DNA of 64,000 nt from the NCBI RefSeq assembly GCF_029227915.1, contig NC_079881.1, positions 496,001 through 560,000 on the forward strand, in the 5' to 3' direction. Origin of the DNA: Hydractinia symbiolongicarpus. Lineage: Eukaryota > Cnidaria > Hydrozoa > Anthoathecata > Hydractiniidae. Below, piece by piece: positions 62,101 to 64,000 of this stretch. The position numbers and the translations under genes are program-made. The notes beneath the pieces were generated by a model, which saw nothing but the letters and a program-made list of their open reading frames with translations, did no database searches and was not told the DNA's origin. The first letter of the stretch is position 1. Each line of letters opens with the position of its first letter.

Positions 62101-64000
62101 GAAGTTTAATCGCCGGCGAACGAAAACCCGCCATTTCCTGTAAACCCCGGACTCGGCCCGTATAGTCAAAAGTATACAAAGAAAGTACCCAGGGAGTAAA
62201 CTCATTTCCCGAACGATTTTTTTAATTATTATTTCACCATTAAAGCCCACGAGACTTGTAGTTTTTAAAAATGTTTTCATTTTTGATGAGACGCTGAATA
62301 AAAGAAGTTTAATCGCCGGCAAACGAAAACCCGCGATTTCCCGTAAACCCCGGACTCGGCCCGTATAGTCAAAAGTATACAAAGAAAGTACCCAGGGAGT
62401 AAACTCATTTCCCGAACGATTTTTTAAATTATTATTTCACCACTAAAGCCCACGAGACTTGTAGTTTTTAAAAATGTTTTCATTTTTGATGAGACGCTGA
62501 ATAAAAGAAGTTTAATCGCCGGCAAACGAAAACCCGCGATTTCCCGTAAATCCCGGACTCGGCCCGTATAGTCAATACTATACAAAGAAGGTAACCAGGG
62601 AGTAAACTCATTTCCCGAACGATTTTTTAAATTATTTTTTCACCACTAAAACGCATGACACTTGTAGTTTTCAAAAATGTTTTCATTTTTGATGAGACGC
62701 TGAATAAAAGGAGTTTAATTGCCGGCAAACGAAAACCCGCCATTTTCCGTAAACCCCGGATTCGGCCCGTATAGTCAAAAGTATACAAAGAAAGTACCCA
62801 GGCAGTAAACTCATTTCCAAAACGATTTTTTAAATTATCTTTTCACCACTAAAACGCATGAGACTTGTAGTTTTCAAAAATGTTTTCATTTCTGATGAGA
62901 CGCTGAATAAAAGAAGTTTAATCGCCGGCAAACGAAAACCCGCCATTTCCCGTAAACCCCGGACTCGGCCCGTATAGTCAAAAGTATACAAAGAAAGTAC
63001 CCAGGGAGTAAACTCATTTCCCGAACGATTTTTTAAATTATTATTTCACCACTAAAGCCCACGAGACTTGTAGTTTTTAAAAATGTTTTCATTTTTGATG
63101 AGACGCTGAATAAAAGAAGTTTAATCGCCGGCAAACGAAAACCCGCGACTTCCCGTAAATCCCCGACTCGGTCCGTATAGTCAAAAGTATACAAAGAAAG
63201 TACCCAGGGAGTAAACTCATTTCCAAAACGATTTTTTAAATTATCTTTTCACCACTAAAACGCATGAGACTTGTAGTTTTCAAAAATGTTTTCATTTCTG
63301 ATGAGACGCTGAATAAAAGAAGTTTAATCGCCGGCGAACGAAAACCCGCCATTTCCTGTAAACCCCGGACTCGGCCCGTATAGTCAAAAGTATACAAAGA
63401 AAGTACCCAGGGAGTAAACTCATTTCCCGAACGATTTTTTTAATTATTATTTCACCACTAAAGCCCACGAGACTTGTAGTTTTTAAAAATGTTTTCATTT
63501 TTGATGAGACGCTGAATAAAAGAAGTTTAATCGCCGGCAAACGAAAACCCGCGATTTCCCGTAAATCCCGGACTCGGCCCGTATAGTCAAAAGTATACAA
63601 AGAAGGTAACCAGGGAGTAAACTCATTTCCCGAACGATTTTTTAAATTATTTTTTCACCACTAAAACGCATGACACTTGTACTTTTTAGAAATGTTTTCA
63701 TTTTTGATGAGACGCTTAATGAAAGTGGTTTAATCGCCGGCAAACGAAAACCCGCGATTTCCCGTAAATCCCGGGCTTGGCTTGTATAGTCGAATGTATA
63801 CAAAGAAAGTAACCGGTGAGTAAACCCATTTCCAAAACGATTTTTCCCGAACGATTTTTTAAACTATTTTTTCACCACTAAAACGCATGACACTTGTAGT
63901 TTTCAGAAATGTTTTCATTTTTGATGAGACGCTTAAGGAAAGTGGTTTAATCGCCGGCAAACGAAAACCCGCGATTACCCGTTAATCCCGGGCTTGGCTT
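56128..64000 (+). repeat. Right arm of the giant palindrome (at least 7.9 kb, cut by window end)
   Basis: Reverse complement of 46022-54909 less one 1015 bp unit. The first mirrored monomer keeps the rare gtatagctaaaag (56281), matching cttttagctatac at 54749. The last bases (gcgattacccgttaatccc, near 63971-63989) mirror gggattaacgggtaatcgc near 46033. The mirrored open frames, for example 57154-57336 with 53701-53883 and 63292-63600 with 46422-46730, are identical in translation. The arm continues past the window. Confidence 0.93.
59918..60932 (+). repeat. Five-monomer unit, single copy in right arm
   Basis: Mirror of 50105-51119 (and equally of 49090-50104). It contains gatgcgacgc (near 60053), two successive monomers with gtataatcgccggtaaacg (near 60279 and 60481), and one tctgatgaga monomer (near 60861). 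The left arm carries two copies of this unit. Confidence 0.85.

Larger units (their letters stand above)
54910..64000 (+). repeat. Satellite array block 3, forward orientation (about 45 monomers)
   Basis: The same family in block 1 orientation, starting inside the T-rich tract at the ATCGAT centre and running to the window end. Its monomer subtypes (tgagacttgtagtttaca, agcactaaagcacatg, acccgccattttccg, gaataagagaagttt) match the distal part of block 2 and not block 1. Origin by inversion of block 2 material is therefore clear. No gene was seen. Confidence 0.97.

Noticed and set aside
1-64000. Ribosomal or transfer RNA genes, or telomere repeats
   Set aside because: No rRNA-like, tRNA-like or short telomeric repeat sequence was seen. 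The GC-rich half of the monomer does not resemble a known RNA gene.

Overview
This 64 kb window is satellite DNA from end to end. I see one tandem repeat family with a monomer of about 202-203 bp (roughly 316 copies) and no gene, RNA gene or transposon. The organism is a eukaryote with a large, homogenised heterochromatic array, possibly (pericentromeric), but I do not recognise the monomer and cannot name a taxon. The monomer has an AT-rich half (runs of T/A, about 27% GC in my hand count of the first 80 bases) and a CpG-rich half (about 54% GC over bases 81-160). It carries 13 CpG where about 8 are expected.

Layout. Block 1 (1-16638) reads in one orientation, called forward here. At 16638/16639 the array flips, and a roughly 48-59 bp non-satellite fold-back sequence sits at the switch. 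Block 2 (16698-54909) runs in reverse orientation. At 54909/54910 it flips back to forward (block 3, to 64000) with no filler, through a perfect 106 bp palindrome. Two monomer subfamilies and many hybrids are mixed throughout. Rare shared variants show that each block grew by repeated segmental duplication of 2 to 17 or more monomers (higher-order repeats).

The most striking structure is a giant inverted duplication. Bases 46022-54909 are mirrored at 56128-64000, with rare substitutions, slip scars and whole higher-order units all reproduced. The arms are separated by a 1218 bp (six-monomer) asymmetric spacer and differ by one extra 1015 bp (five-monomer) unit in the left arm. The right arm runs off the window. 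This looks like fusion of two sister chromatids broken at unequal positions inside the satellite, followed by local unequal exchange. The junction at 16639 is different: its flanks are not mirror images, so it is older or arose by end joining with a captured insert.

No coding function is proposed. Every open reading frame of 60-122 codons is a phase of the satellite monomer, and the same few peptides recur on both strands.
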